Positions 34,892-42,308 of a DNA stretch of 52,530 bases are shown here, one piece after another. Position 1 is the first letter of the stretch; the number at the start of each line of letters is the position of its first letter. The stretch lies in NCBI GenBank assembly GCA_947498315.1, contig CANMLD010000008.1, forward strand, positions 1 through 52,530, given 5' to 3'. The translations under genes and the position numbers were made by a program. This DNA comes from Pseudomonadota bacterium (GTDB lineage Bacteria; Myxococcota_A; UBA9042; GCA-2863065). A model generated the notes under the pieces. It was not told where the DNA came from, searched no databases, and saw nothing but the letters and a program-made list of their open reading frames with translations.

Positions 34892-36220
34892 CTACGAGGC
34901 GATTTGGCCCATCGACGCGAGTCGCTCGGCCGCGAAGGCAAACGCCGCGGCTTCATCGTTCAAGCGACCCTCGAGCTGCTCGTCCTCAACCGCGTCTAGC
35001 ACCGTCTTGAAGGCCGGCCCGGGCCGGTAGCCCGCCTTCCGAAGCATGTTCCCGTCGAGGAGACGAGGCGGATGCAATCGCTCTGCTGGGGTCGCCGACT
35101 TCAGAGCCGCCAACTCGTCGATTAGGGCCACGAGCGGCGCGTAGATACCGTCGGCGGCGACGCGTTCGAGGCGGCTGAGGGCGCCATAGTGGGGCTCGCG
35201 TACGAAGCGAAGCCGCCCCGCGAGGCCGAGCCGCCCCGCCGCCGAAACGCGAGCGTGACCTTGCCGGAGATAGGCCAGAAGGTCGCGGTCGTCGCGGGAG
35301 AGCTTCAAGCGTTCCGAAAACGCGGCCTCGATACCAGGGGGCGCGTCCCTCAACAGCAGCGCCAGCACCCACGGCAGGGGCGCGCGCCCGAGGCGTCCGA
35401 TGACGCGCCGTGTCTCGGCGATGGCGTGTGGGGTGACTTCGTGAAAGAGGACCGCGAGGAGGCCAGAGTCGTCGAGGAGCCGCAGGGCGACCTCGGGATC
35501 GCCCTCGGCGAAGGCGCGCCGCAATTCTACCTGCACGCGCTCCATGGCCACCGACGTGACCGACGCGGCGTGCGCGATCATCGCCTTCCAAGTCGCGTCG
35601 TCGAGCGCGAAGCCGAGCGTGGCCGTGAAGCGGACGGCGCGAAGCATCCGGAGGTGGTCTTCGGCGAAGCGTTCGTGGGGATCGCCGATGGCCCGGAGGA
35701 CGCGGGCAGAGAGGTCGGCCTTGCCACCCACGAAGTCGGCGATGTCGCCGTTGTCCGGGTCTTCGAGGAGCCCGTTGATCGTGAAGTCCCGTCGCAACAC
35801 GTCTTCTTTGGCGTTGACGAAGCGCACCGAGCCGGGGCGGCGACCGTCCGTGTACTCGGCCTCGGCGCGGAAGGTCGCAACTTCATATTGCGCCTCCGGC
35901 TCAATGACCACGATGACGCCGAACTGCGCGCCGACGGCGATGGTGTGCCGGAAGACCTTGGTGACCTGCTCGGGGCGCGCGTCCGTGGCGATGTCGTATT
36001 CGCCGATGGCGCGGCCGAGGAGACGGTCACGCACGCAGCCGCCGACGAACCAGGCTTCGAAGCCGCGTTCCCGGAGGCGACGAACGACCCGAACCGCGCC
36101 GCGCCGTATCAGTTCGAGCTCCCCTGACTTGTCGGCCCCGGGCGCGAGCTTGACGGGAACGGCGAGCAGCTCATCGGACGTGGCGCCCGGAGATGCCAGA
36201 GTGGACTTGGTCACGGTCAC
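34892..36220 (-). CDS. cca: CCA-adding enzyme / poly(A) polymerase family
   Basis: Class II nucleotidyltransferase that adds or repairs the tRNA 3' CCA end, or a poly(A) polymerase relative. N-terminal GGCVRDRLLGR (60-70), TDARPEQV, TFRAEAEYTDGRRPGSVRF, DFTINGLL and the RMLRAVRF tRNA-binding motif are present; 442 residues. The usual metal-binding DxD is E74-Y-D76 here, so the first carboxylate is Glu instead of Asp. The remaining family motifs are intact, so it may be tolerated. Start GTG 36220 overlaps the preceding gene's TGA. Confidence 0.85.
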   Translation of the reverse strand: MTVTKSTLASPGATSDELLAVPVKLAPGADKSGELELIRRGAVRVVRRLRERGFEAWFVGGCVRDRLLGRAIGEYDIATDARPEQVTKVFRHTIAVGAQFGVIVVIEPEAQYEVATFRAEAEYTDGRRPGSVRFVNAKEDVLRRDFTINGLLEDPDNGDIADFVGGKADLSARVLRAIGDPHERFAEDHLRMLRAVRFTATLGFALDDATWKAMIAHAASVTSVAMERVQVELRRAFAEGDPEVALRLLDDSGLLAVLFHEVTPHAIAETRRVIGRLGRAPLPWVLALLLRDAPPGIEAAFSERLKLSRDDRDLLAYLRQGHARVSAAGRLGLAGRLRFVREPHYGALSRLERVAADGIYAPLVALIDELAALKSATPAERLHPPRLLDGNMLRKAGYRPGPAFKTVLDAVEDEQLEGRLNDEAAAFAFAAERLASMGQIAS

Positions 36221-37803
36221 CTCGGGGTGGCGGGGGGCTTTGGAGCAGGCGCGAAGGTCGTCCCACTGAGTCTTAGGAGGCGCGCCGCTCGAACAGGCCC
36301 GCCGCGGACGTCGAAAGCGACCGGCTGGAGGACACCGTAACGGGCAACCCCCTGTCGCAATTGTGGAATCAGTGCCTCGCGTGTCGTGACGCCCGCGTTC
36401 AGGACCAGCTCGACGGCGTCGACCGCAGCTCCTTCGAGCGGCGTGAGGCTACGGCCGAGGGTCCGAGCCAAGGCTTGCGCCCCCGGCGAAGCGACCTCGG
36501 CCCGCTCCGTCGCGAGCCAGAGCCCTTGCAGGTAGCGGCTGTCCTCGGCAGCGATGGCGGTATCGAGCCACTCGGACGGGGCGGCGAGCTGCACTTGCCG
36601 GAGCTCGCCCACCTGCCCGACGCGCCCGGTCGCTCGCGTCACGATGCCCGCCGCGGCGAGATACCGCGCGAGTGGCCCAGCTCGGGTGGCGGCGTCGGCG
36701 AGGAGCAGAAGATCGGGGCGCTTCTGAGAGACCTGCTTGGCCACACCCGTGAGGTCGCTGGTCCCGCCAGGGTATTCGACCCGTCCAAGGTCGGCGAGGC
36801 CTGCGGACCTGACTTCGGCTGAGAACACGGCGGCGACGGATTGTGCGAAGGGCGAGTCGGACCCGATCACGAGCATCCGGGTGAAGCCCTGACGACGTCC
36901 TTCGGCGATCAGGGCGCGGAGCTCGGACGCGCGAGAGGGGCCGAGCCGCAAGGTCCAAGGACTTGGCGGCACCGGCGCGTCGTCGCGGACCTCTAGTCGC
37001 AATAGCGGCACGCGGCGCGCCTCAGCGGCTTGGGCGGCGAGGGGCGCGTCGGCGTGGTCGAGCGGCCCAATGATGGCCAAGACGCGCTCGCGTTCGAGCT
37101 CGGCTACGGCCGTCTGCACCGCTTGGGCGGTCGAGTCGCGGACGACGAGCGTCACGTCGGGGCCCAGCTCGGCGGTGAGGGCGTCGATGATGCGTCTGCC
37201 AAACGGCTCGAGCTTGCCGCCGAGCGGGAGCAACAGCCCGATGCGACGATTAGAGACCGCTGCGCTAACAGGTGCTTGCGACTCAAAAGCGGCATCTCGC
37301 TGAGCCCGTGTCTCGAGGAAGCTGCGCGCCGGTCGGCCCGGGACCGCAGCGAGGAGCGCCGCGGCGCGGCCTTCGTCGAGGCGCAGCACCAGCTCCGTGA
37401 GGCGAGCGTCGGAGACCGGCCCGGGTGCGACCACGACCGCGGCTTCGTAAGCGACCAGGGTCGCTTCCACCGGCGCCCCGCTGCCGTACATGGCTTCCGC
37501 GTAGGCTGGCTCGAGCCGTCGCGCCATGAGCCGCGATTGCACGAAGGCACCACGCAGGTAAGGGAGCGCTTCGGCGGGACGGCCGGCAGCGAGGAGCTCG
37601 AGGCCCTCATGGCAGCGCGCGTCGATGGCTTCGAGGGAGTGGCGGAGCTCGGGGGTAGCGGCGGCGAACCGTTCTGGGGAGACGCACGTTGGGGACGCGA
37701 AAGCAGCGGGCGTGATGAGTGAGGTCAAAAGCGCGACGGAGCAGGTTACGGCGCGCCTCTTCCCGCGTGTCGACTTCTCGGCACGTGCATAGACGTCGGT
37801 CAT
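36217..37803 (-). CDS. Periplasmic binding-fold protein, LpoA/PBP-activator-like
   Basis: 528 residues from ATG 37803 with GGGGAG 6 bases upstream; the frame runs on through a family 2 element and is not part of the gene. A signal peptide (AVTCSVALLTSLITPAAFA) is followed by a TPR-like helical part (GLELLAAGRPAEALPYLRGA, about 70-190) and then a type-1 periplasmic-binding domain (RIGLLLPLGGKLEPFGRRII ... VLAIIGPLDHADAPLAAQ ... MLVIGSDSPFAQSVAAVFSAEV). This order is that of LpoA-like activators of penicillin-binding proteins and related branched-chain amino acid receptor folds. No lipobox is visible. It is the first gene of a two-gene unit with cca. Confidence 0.7.
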   Translation of the reverse strand: MTDVYARAEKSTRGKRRAVTCSVALLTSLITPAAFASPTCVSPERFAAATPELRHSLEAIDARCHEGLELLAAGRPAEALPYLRGAFVQSRLMARRLEPAYAEAMYGSGAPVEATLVAYEAAVVVAPGPVSDARLTELVLRLDEGRAAALLAAVPGRPARSFLETRAQRDAAFESQAPVSAAVSNRRIGLLLPLGGKLEPFGRRIIDALTAELGPDVTLVVRDSTAQAVQTAVAELERERVLAIIGPLDHADAPLAAQAAEARRVPLLRLEVRDDAPVPPSPWTLRLGPSRASELRALIAEGRRQGFTRMLVIGSDSPFAQSVAAVFSAEVRSAGLADLGRVEYPGGTSDLTGVAKQVSQKRPDLLLLADAATRAGPLARYLAAAGIVTRATGRVGQVGELRQVQLAAPSEWLDTAIAAEDSRYLQGLWLATERAEVASPGAQALARTLGRSLTPLEGAAVDAVELVLNAGVTTREALIPQLRQGVARYGVLQPVAFDVRGGPVRAARLLRLSGTTFAPAPKPPATPR

Positions 37804-38084
37804 TTTGTCTCCCCTGCCGCTAGGCCCGTGCGGCGCTGCTCTTGGAACGGCCGCCGCAGCGCCGACATGCCCGCGTAAGCCGAGGCCGTCAAGGCGAACC
37901 CCAAACGATCGGGCTTTCATTTGGACCTTTGGTTGTAGCAGGTCCGAAGGCGTCGTGATCGACCGCCCGTTGGCTCCGGTGCTGTTGACCCAGGATTGTC
38001 CCTTGTGCTCCCATCTTCGTCTCGCGTGGCCCGCTTCGGGTCGCTCACGCTCCTTTGCTACCGAGCTAACGGCGATGCTTTGCC
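37804..38084. other. Intergenic region upstream of the periplasmic-binding gene
   Basis: About 280 bases without a gene, presumably holding the minus-strand promoter. A TTGACC occurs on the plus strand near 37985 without a good -10. Nothing else stands out. Confidence 0.35.
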
Positions 38085-38216
38085 TGAGTGGGTCGGACAA
38101 AATGGAGATTGAGCGATCGCCGCGCACGCCGGGGGTGTGGGGGTCGTCCCCCACCCGCAAGCGCATGCAATGCCGACGCAGCCGCCCTCTTGCGTCGACT
38201 GGGCGCCGATAGGCGG
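38085..38216. mobile_element. Dispersed inverted-repeat element, family 2, half copy C
   Basis: Starts CCTGAGTGGGTCGGACAAAA and matches the reverse complement of copy B through CGCCGATAGG at about 38214; after that the similarity stops. The GGGGG-TCGT-CCCCC hairpin and CGCAAGCGCATGC core are kept. Only one terminal repeat is present, and the broken end abuts the Cys-rich pseudogene. Confidence 0.85.
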
Positions 38217-38217
38217 G

Positions 38218-38900
38218 ATGTGGATCGGCAACGCCTGCGCCGAAGTGACCGGCTGCGGGTGCGGTGATTACTGCGAGATGGTCTTCGGGACGTCGAGTGG
38301 GTGCGAGTTGGCGTGCAGCCCGCCGCAGTGCTGCCAGGACGCCGCGGGCTGCGCTGACGGACTCGTATGTCACCTCGGGCACTGCGCCGCGCCACCGCAG
38401 CCGGGTCTGTGCTTCAGCGACGAGGACTGCGACGACGGCGCGAGCTGCGCCGAGGCGTCAACCTGCACATGCGGCAGCAAGTACTATGATTTCAAAAGGA
38501 GTGGGCACCTGATGGAGCGACGCTGGGCCAATGCGTGACGCCCCCGAAAGACGTCGGGAGCTGCTTCCGGAACGACCACTGTGGCCCAGAGCAGGTGTGC
38601 AACGGCTTCGGTGGGCTCCCTTGCGGCATGTCGGTCGTGACCGAGTTTGGTTCGGCGACCTACTACCCGGGCTACTGCAACGTGGCCGACGGCTTCTGCT
38701 GCTCCGAGCCGTCGGACTGTCCTGACGGCTACCACTGCGCCGGCGGCGATGCCGAGAAGCCGAAGGACGAGGCGGTGTGCAAGCCGATCCTGAAAGACGG
38801 CACTTGTTGGACGGACTGCGATTGCAATGGCACGCCCTGCGTCGGTGCTTTCGTCTGCGGATGCACGTTCTGTGGCGGGCAAAGTCGACACGCCGGGTAG
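38218..38900 (+). pseudogene. Cys-rich exported protein, truncated and frameshifted
   Basis: The frame begins at the broken end of the family 2 half copy and has no signal peptide, so the true 5' end is missing. It reads a Cys-rich protein (GCGCGDYC, CCQDAAGCADGLVC, CTCG) until codons for KYYDFK; after AAAA at about 38491-38497 the continuation QKEWAPDGATLGQCVTPPKDVGSC is in the -1 frame and reads to 38900 (CNGFGGLPC, CCSEPSDCPDGYHC, CDCNGTPC). Joining both gives one sensible protein with regular Cys-x-x-x spacing, so it is a single gene with an indel. Possibly an EGF-like or Dickkopf-like cell-surface module. A sequencing error in the A-run would also explain the shift. Confidence 0.65.
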
Positions 38901-38954
38901 CTGCCAGTAGCGTCCGTGCCGCGCGCCCAGCATGGGACGCGAAAGGAGCGCCCT

Positions 38955-39248
38955 GTGAGCCTGACGACCATCCTCGGCTTCATCGCCGCCACCCTCACGA
39001 CGCTGAGCTTCGTCCCGCAGGCCCTGACGGTGCTGCGGAGCAAGGACGTCTCCGGCGTCTCAGTGGCGATGTACACGCTGTTCTCGGCCGGCGTCGCGCT
39101 TTGGCTCGTCTACGGCATCCTGGTGTGGAGCGGGCCGATCATCGCTGCCAATGCGATCACGCTCGCGTTGTGTCTGTTGATCCTGCGGACGGTTCGACAG
39201 CGGCGGCGCGAGGCTCTTACTGCCGAGGGCGCAGCCGACTCACGATGA
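38955..39248 (+). CDS. SemiSWEET sugar transporter
   Basis: SemiSWEETs are three-helix, dimer-forming sugar transporters. The 97-residue protein has three hydrophobic helices (about 4-24, 35-56, 62-82), and the PQ-loop motif FVPQ at the end of helix 1 (LTTLSFVPQALTVL) with SGVSVAMYTLF after it. The length matches the bacterial family. Start GTG 38955 has AAGGAG 6 bases upstream; the upstream ATG (38916) has no such site. The 3' end overlaps the convergent cytochrome gene by 32 bases. Confidence 0.93.
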   Translation: MSLTTILGFIAATLTTLSFVPQALTVLRSKDVSGVSVAMYTLFSAGVALWLVYGILVWSGPIIAANAITLALCLLILRTVRQRRREALTAEGAADSR

Positions 39249-39567
39249 ACTGGAGAGCCAGCGCGGTCTCCGCTCGGCTCATGTCGGCCTTTCGGCCCAT
39301 ACGCTCCATGATGGGAGTCCACTCGGCCTTCGAGTGCGCTTGAAGCTCCGAGTGGTTGTGGCAGCTACCGCAGCGGTCGATGAAGAGCTGACGCCCCTGC
39401 GCGAGCTCGACGTCGGTGACGGCCGGGTAGTCGGCCTGGGCTCGAGTGAGGTCCGACGGGCTGACCGGCTCCGGGATGCCACCTGCAGCGGGGAAGCAGC
39501 CTGTGACGGCCAAGACGGTGACGCCGATTAGGGCTCGAGACAACGAGTTCTGGAGCGACTTCGCCAT
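39217..39567 (-). CDS. Mono-haem c-type cytochrome lipoprotein
   Basis: 116 residues. Lipobox LAVTGC places the lipidated Cys at 24. Haem site C66-G-S-C69-H70, followed by a helix with M90/M96 as likely distal ligand (MERMGRKADM). It is small like cytochrome c5/c551 proteins and probably acts as a periplasmic or outer-membrane electron carrier. It converges on SemiSWEET with overlapping 3' ends, which may produce antisense control. Confidence 0.88.
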   Translation of the reverse strand: MAKSLQNSLSRALIGVTVLAVTGCFPAAGGIPEPVSPSDLTRAQADYPAVTDVELAQGRQLFIDRCGSCHNHSELQAHSKAEWTPIMERMGRKADMSRAETALALQFIVSRLRPRQ

Positions 39568-39626
39568 CGAGGAAAGCTACCATGAGCAGCGGTCGCGGCG
39601 CGAGCCATTCGCCGCGCGTGTGGAAC

Positions 39627-39674
39627 GATGACTCGAGGGACGACTCGAGGGACGACTCGAGGGACGACTCGAGG
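39627..39674. repeat. 12-bp tandem repeat, four copies
   Basis: Unit GACGACTCGAGG (first copy GATGACTCGAGG) at 39627, 39639, 39651 and 39663. Each copy holds the palindrome CTCGAG. The array sits in the divergent region between the cytochrome and the SUI1 gene, ending 20 bases before the SUI1 ATG. Confidence 0.9.
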
Positions 39675-39694
39675 GACGGTCAGAAGGGTGTCCC

Positions 39695-40108
39695 ATGGCC
39701 AAGTACTCGAAAGACGAGCCGCGAACGACGCAGTTTGGGACGCCGGGTGGGGCGGCGACCTCGCTCGGTGACCTCCTCAAATCGAAGCTAGGTGACCTCG
39801 CGCCCTTGCCCTCTGCCGCACCCGCTCCGGTGCCGCCGACCGCTGCTCCTACGGCCCCGTCTCTGCCCCTGGCCAAAGTCGGCAAGCTGGTCGTCTCTCG
39901 CGAAAAGAAGGGCCGTGGCGGCAAGACCGTGACGGTGGTCTCGGGGCTCGGACCTCTCGCCGATGGCACCGCCTTAACGCTCAAGAAGTTCCTCGGCTGC
40001 GGTGCGACACTCGAAGAGGACGTCATCGTACTGCAGGGCGATCAAGTGCAACGGACGGCGGCGTGGCTCGAAAGCCAGGGCGCGAGGCGCGTGTCACGGA
40101 GCGGGTGA
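39695..40108 (+). CDS. SUI1/eIF1-like translation factor (YciH family)
   Basis: 137 residues. The N terminus (1-57) is Pro/Ala-rich and probably disordered; the rest is the SUI1 fold with KGRGGKTVTVVSGL, LKKFLGCGATLEEDVIVLQGDQ and ending AAWLESQGA. Bacterial SUI1 proteins resemble eIF1 and can affect start-codon selection fidelity, but their bacterial role is not settled. The 3' end overlaps the membrane-protein gene on the other strand by 15 bases. Confidence 0.9.
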   Translation: MAKYSKDEPRTTQFGTPGGAATSLGDLLKSKLGDLAPLPSAAPAPVPPTAAPTAPSLPLAKVGKLVVSREKKGRGGKTVTVVSGLGPLADGTALTLKKFLGCGATLEEDVIVLQGDQVQRTAAWLESQGARRVSRSG

Positions 40109-41884
40109 GGCCTCGGCGGCGCGTCTCCTCGAGGCGAGAACGGCTGCCGCGATGAGGGCAAGTGCCGTGAGCGCCGAAATCCAGGCCCCGAGCCGGAAGT
40201 CGGGTGATTGGTATTCACAGCGGAGCAAGGTCGCGTCGACCGGGGCGGTGACCGCCAGCAAGGCGTCCGGTCCCTCCGGCCGCTGCACGCCGGCGTCACG
40301 GCCGCCGTTGACGGCGCATCGCCAGTTCATACTCCCGTTCTGATTGATGGTGACCGGGGTCACGAGGCGACCATCCGTAGCTGGAGAGAGCGCGACGGTC
40401 ACCGAGTTGGCCGTCCACTCGGGGACCTGGAGCGGGCCTTCAGCCGTCCACGCCGCACCGAGGTATCCAGGCGCAGGCGCCAGCTCACCCGCGAGGGAGA
40501 GGGTCCACGCGGGGCGCTGCCCGGTCGGTAGCCGGAAGTTGTCTTCCCACCGCACGAGCGGGATCCCCTTCTGATAGTAGGCGTAGAGATCGGGCCGGCG
40601 GTCTCGGGGACCGGCCCACGCACCGGTGTCGAAGGCGTCCGTGAGGAGCGGTTCGTAGGGCCGGCGCACGCGGGGTACGTCCGGCTCGGTGAAGAGCGCC
40701 GTGAGCGTTGGCCACGCGGTGGCGAGCAGCGGGACGACAGCCCCGAGCGTCGCGGCGACGGCCAACGCGGGTCGAAAGCGGACGGCGGCGCGGTCGACCC
40801 CGAGCGCTGCGAGCGCGATGACCGCGAAGCCGACGCTGAAGACGAGATACTTCGTGGGGGCGTCGATGCTCCCGAGCACCGGCAAGCGGGTGATGAGCCA
40901 GAAGAGGTCGACGGGCGCCTTGGGGCTGAGCGCCAGCCAGAACCCGAGGCCACCGAGGACGAGGAGCGGCAGAGCCCGGCGCCAATTCAGGAGAGCGACG
41001 CCCGCCACCAGCCACGGGAGCGGGCCGAGCGCGAAGCCGTCCGGACGGCAGGCGAGTCCTACGAAGTCGGCAGCGGCGAAAGCGCCTACTTGAAGGCCAC
41101 CTGCGTAGTCCTCGATGGCGCGGTCTTCGAGGCGCAAGAGCGCGAAGGTCGGCAGCAGCTTGAACGCGGCGAGCGCGGCGGTCAGGCCAAGGAAGAGCAA
41201 CAGGCGGGGAGCGAAGCGACGGCTCTGAGCCAGAACCAGCACTGCCACGAGCCCGAAGAGGATGACCGTGTTGAGGTGACCATCGGTGAGAGCCGTGGCG
41301 CCGATGAGGCAAGCAAAGGCGAGCGAACCGTCGACGCGCCAACCGCCTGGACGGGCCAGGAGCCAGGCCATGAGTGGCAGCCAGAAGTAGTGGATTTGCG
41401 GATAGTTACCGGACTCGAGGATGGCTGTGGTCCAGCCGGACGCGATGAGGAGCGACGACGCCATCGCGGCGCTCTCGGGCGCGGTCCCGAGCGTGTCGCG
41501 GCAGTACAGGAAGGTCCCGACGGCCCCGGCAGCGAGCACGACGAGCACGATGAGCTTGACGCCCAAGATGGGCCCTACGAGGAGCACGAGCGGCGTGAAC
41601 GGCGACAGTACCGGGTACTCGGGGTGGCCGAGGATGGGGAACCCGCCGCCAAGCCAGGGGCTGCGAACGGGGAGCTCGCCGTCGAGGAGGCTGTCCCTGA
41701 GGAAGGCGGCGAACGCGAAGATCTGCGTCCAGTCGTCGTTCCACGTGATGGCCCACGGGGAGGTGAGGAACGCGCTCGCGTAGACCCCAAAGACGGCCGC
41801 AGGCAGCAGCGCCCAGAGGAGTGTCCGCCGAATCGACGTCGGCTCTCCTGGTAGCAGACGGGAGCTGGTGGTGACGCCGGTCAC
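40094..41884 (-). CDS. Polytopic membrane protein, YfhO/GT-C-like
   Basis: 596 residues from GTG 41884, whose codon overlaps the upstream gene's TGA as GTGA. The first 70 codons of the longer open frame lie in the zinc-ribbon gene and are excluded. About 11-12 membrane helices are predicted (for example TLLWALLPAAVFGVYASAFL, LIVLVVLAAGAVGTFL, LLLFLGLTAALAAFKLLPTF). The early loop with NDDWTQIFAFAAFLRDSLLDGELPVRSP and LGGGFPILGHPEYPVLSPF resembles YfhO and GT-C type glycosyltransferases. The C-terminal soluble beta part (about 470-570) precedes a final helix. Lipid-linked sugar transfer is a guess. Confidence 0.7.
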   Translation of the reverse strand: MTGVTTSSRLLPGEPTSIRRTLLWALLPAAVFGVYASAFLTSPWAITWNDDWTQIFAFAAFLRDSLLDGELPVRSPWLGGGFPILGHPEYPVLSPFTPLVLLVGPILGVKLIVLVVLAAGAVGTFLYCRDTLGTAPESAAMASSLLIASGWTTAILESGNYPQIHYFWLPLMAWLLARPGGWRVDGSLAFACLIGATALTDGHLNTVILFGLVAVLVLAQSRRFAPRLLLFLGLTAALAAFKLLPTFALLRLEDRAIEDYAGGLQVGAFAAADFVGLACRPDGFALGPLPWLVAGVALLNWRRALPLLVLGGLGFWLALSPKAPVDLFWLITRLPVLGSIDAPTKYLVFSVGFAVIALAALGVDRAAVRFRPALAVAATLGAVVPLLATAWPTLTALFTEPDVPRVRRPYEPLLTDAFDTGAWAGPRDRRPDLYAYYQKGIPLVRWEDNFRLPTGQRPAWTLSLAGELAPAPGYLGAAWTAEGPLQVPEWTANSVTVALSPATDGRLVTPVTINQNGSMNWRCAVNGGRDAGVQRPEGPDALLAVTAPVDATLLRCEYQSPDFRLGAWISALTALALIAAAVLASRRRAAEASPAP

Positions 41885-42171
41885 ATGTGCCGGCGGAGCA
41901 CGGCGGGGTCGGTCGAAGCGCCGAGCGACCGGCCGCAGACGGTGCAGCGGAACAGAACACTCGCTGGCGTCGGCGTGGAGCCCATCATCAAGAGAACCCA
42001 GCCGGTCCACTTGTACTTGGGGCTCGCCTCGACCTTCGCGTGCTGGCGAGTATGACCGCAGGGGCAACGGCGCTCGCTAGGTGGAGCTCTCTCGGAGTCA
42101 GTCGGGCTTTGCGGCAGCGGCGTTGTGGCGGTCTCGGTCACGAGAGCGATCTTCCCTATTGGATCGGACAT
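41881..42171 (-). CDS. Small double-CxxC zinc-ribbon protein
   Basis: 96 residues from ATG 42171. Pairs CPCGH (about 37-41) and CTVCG (about 76-80) flank a segment with KYKWTGWVLLMMG, a pattern of a zinc ribbon with an inserted hydrophobic patch. Function unknown. It overlaps the membrane-protein gene (GTGA), so the two are probably translated together, and it is divergent from the S46 peptidase. Confidence 0.65.
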   Translation of the reverse strand: MSDPIGKIALVTETATTPLPQSPTDSERAPPSERRCPCGHTRQHAKVEASPKYKWTGWVLLMMGSTPTPASVLFRCTVCGRSLGASTDPAVLRRHM

Positions 42172-42308
42172 GGCAAGCGGGACCGCCTCGTCCGACGTCG
42201 TCGGCCTCCGGAGCGGCACCTCCGGCCGACGATCACGGGCTCGTGAAAGAGGGGCTTGACGCCAGCCTCCGAGTCGAGGATTCCGGCAGGGCATCTGTAG
42301 GAGCCCCC
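42172..42308. promoter_or_regulatory. Divergent promoter region zinc ribbon / S46 peptidase
   Basis: 137 bases between divergent starts. TAGGAG (42297-42302) is the ribosome-binding site of the peptidase. A longer open frame runs through the region from 42081 but has no ribosome-binding site. Confidence 0.4.

Noticed and set aside
38470-38500. Programmed -1 ribosomal frameshift in the Cys-rich gene
   Set aside because: The site C-AAA-AGG is not a canonical slippery heptamer, no stimulatory hairpin or internal SD is apparent, and the 5' end is already lost; an indel is simpler.
39582-39791. Plus-strand frame reading DDSR repeats before SUI1
   Set aside because: It is the translation of the 12-bp array, overlaps the SUI1 start in another frame and has no ribosome-binding site.
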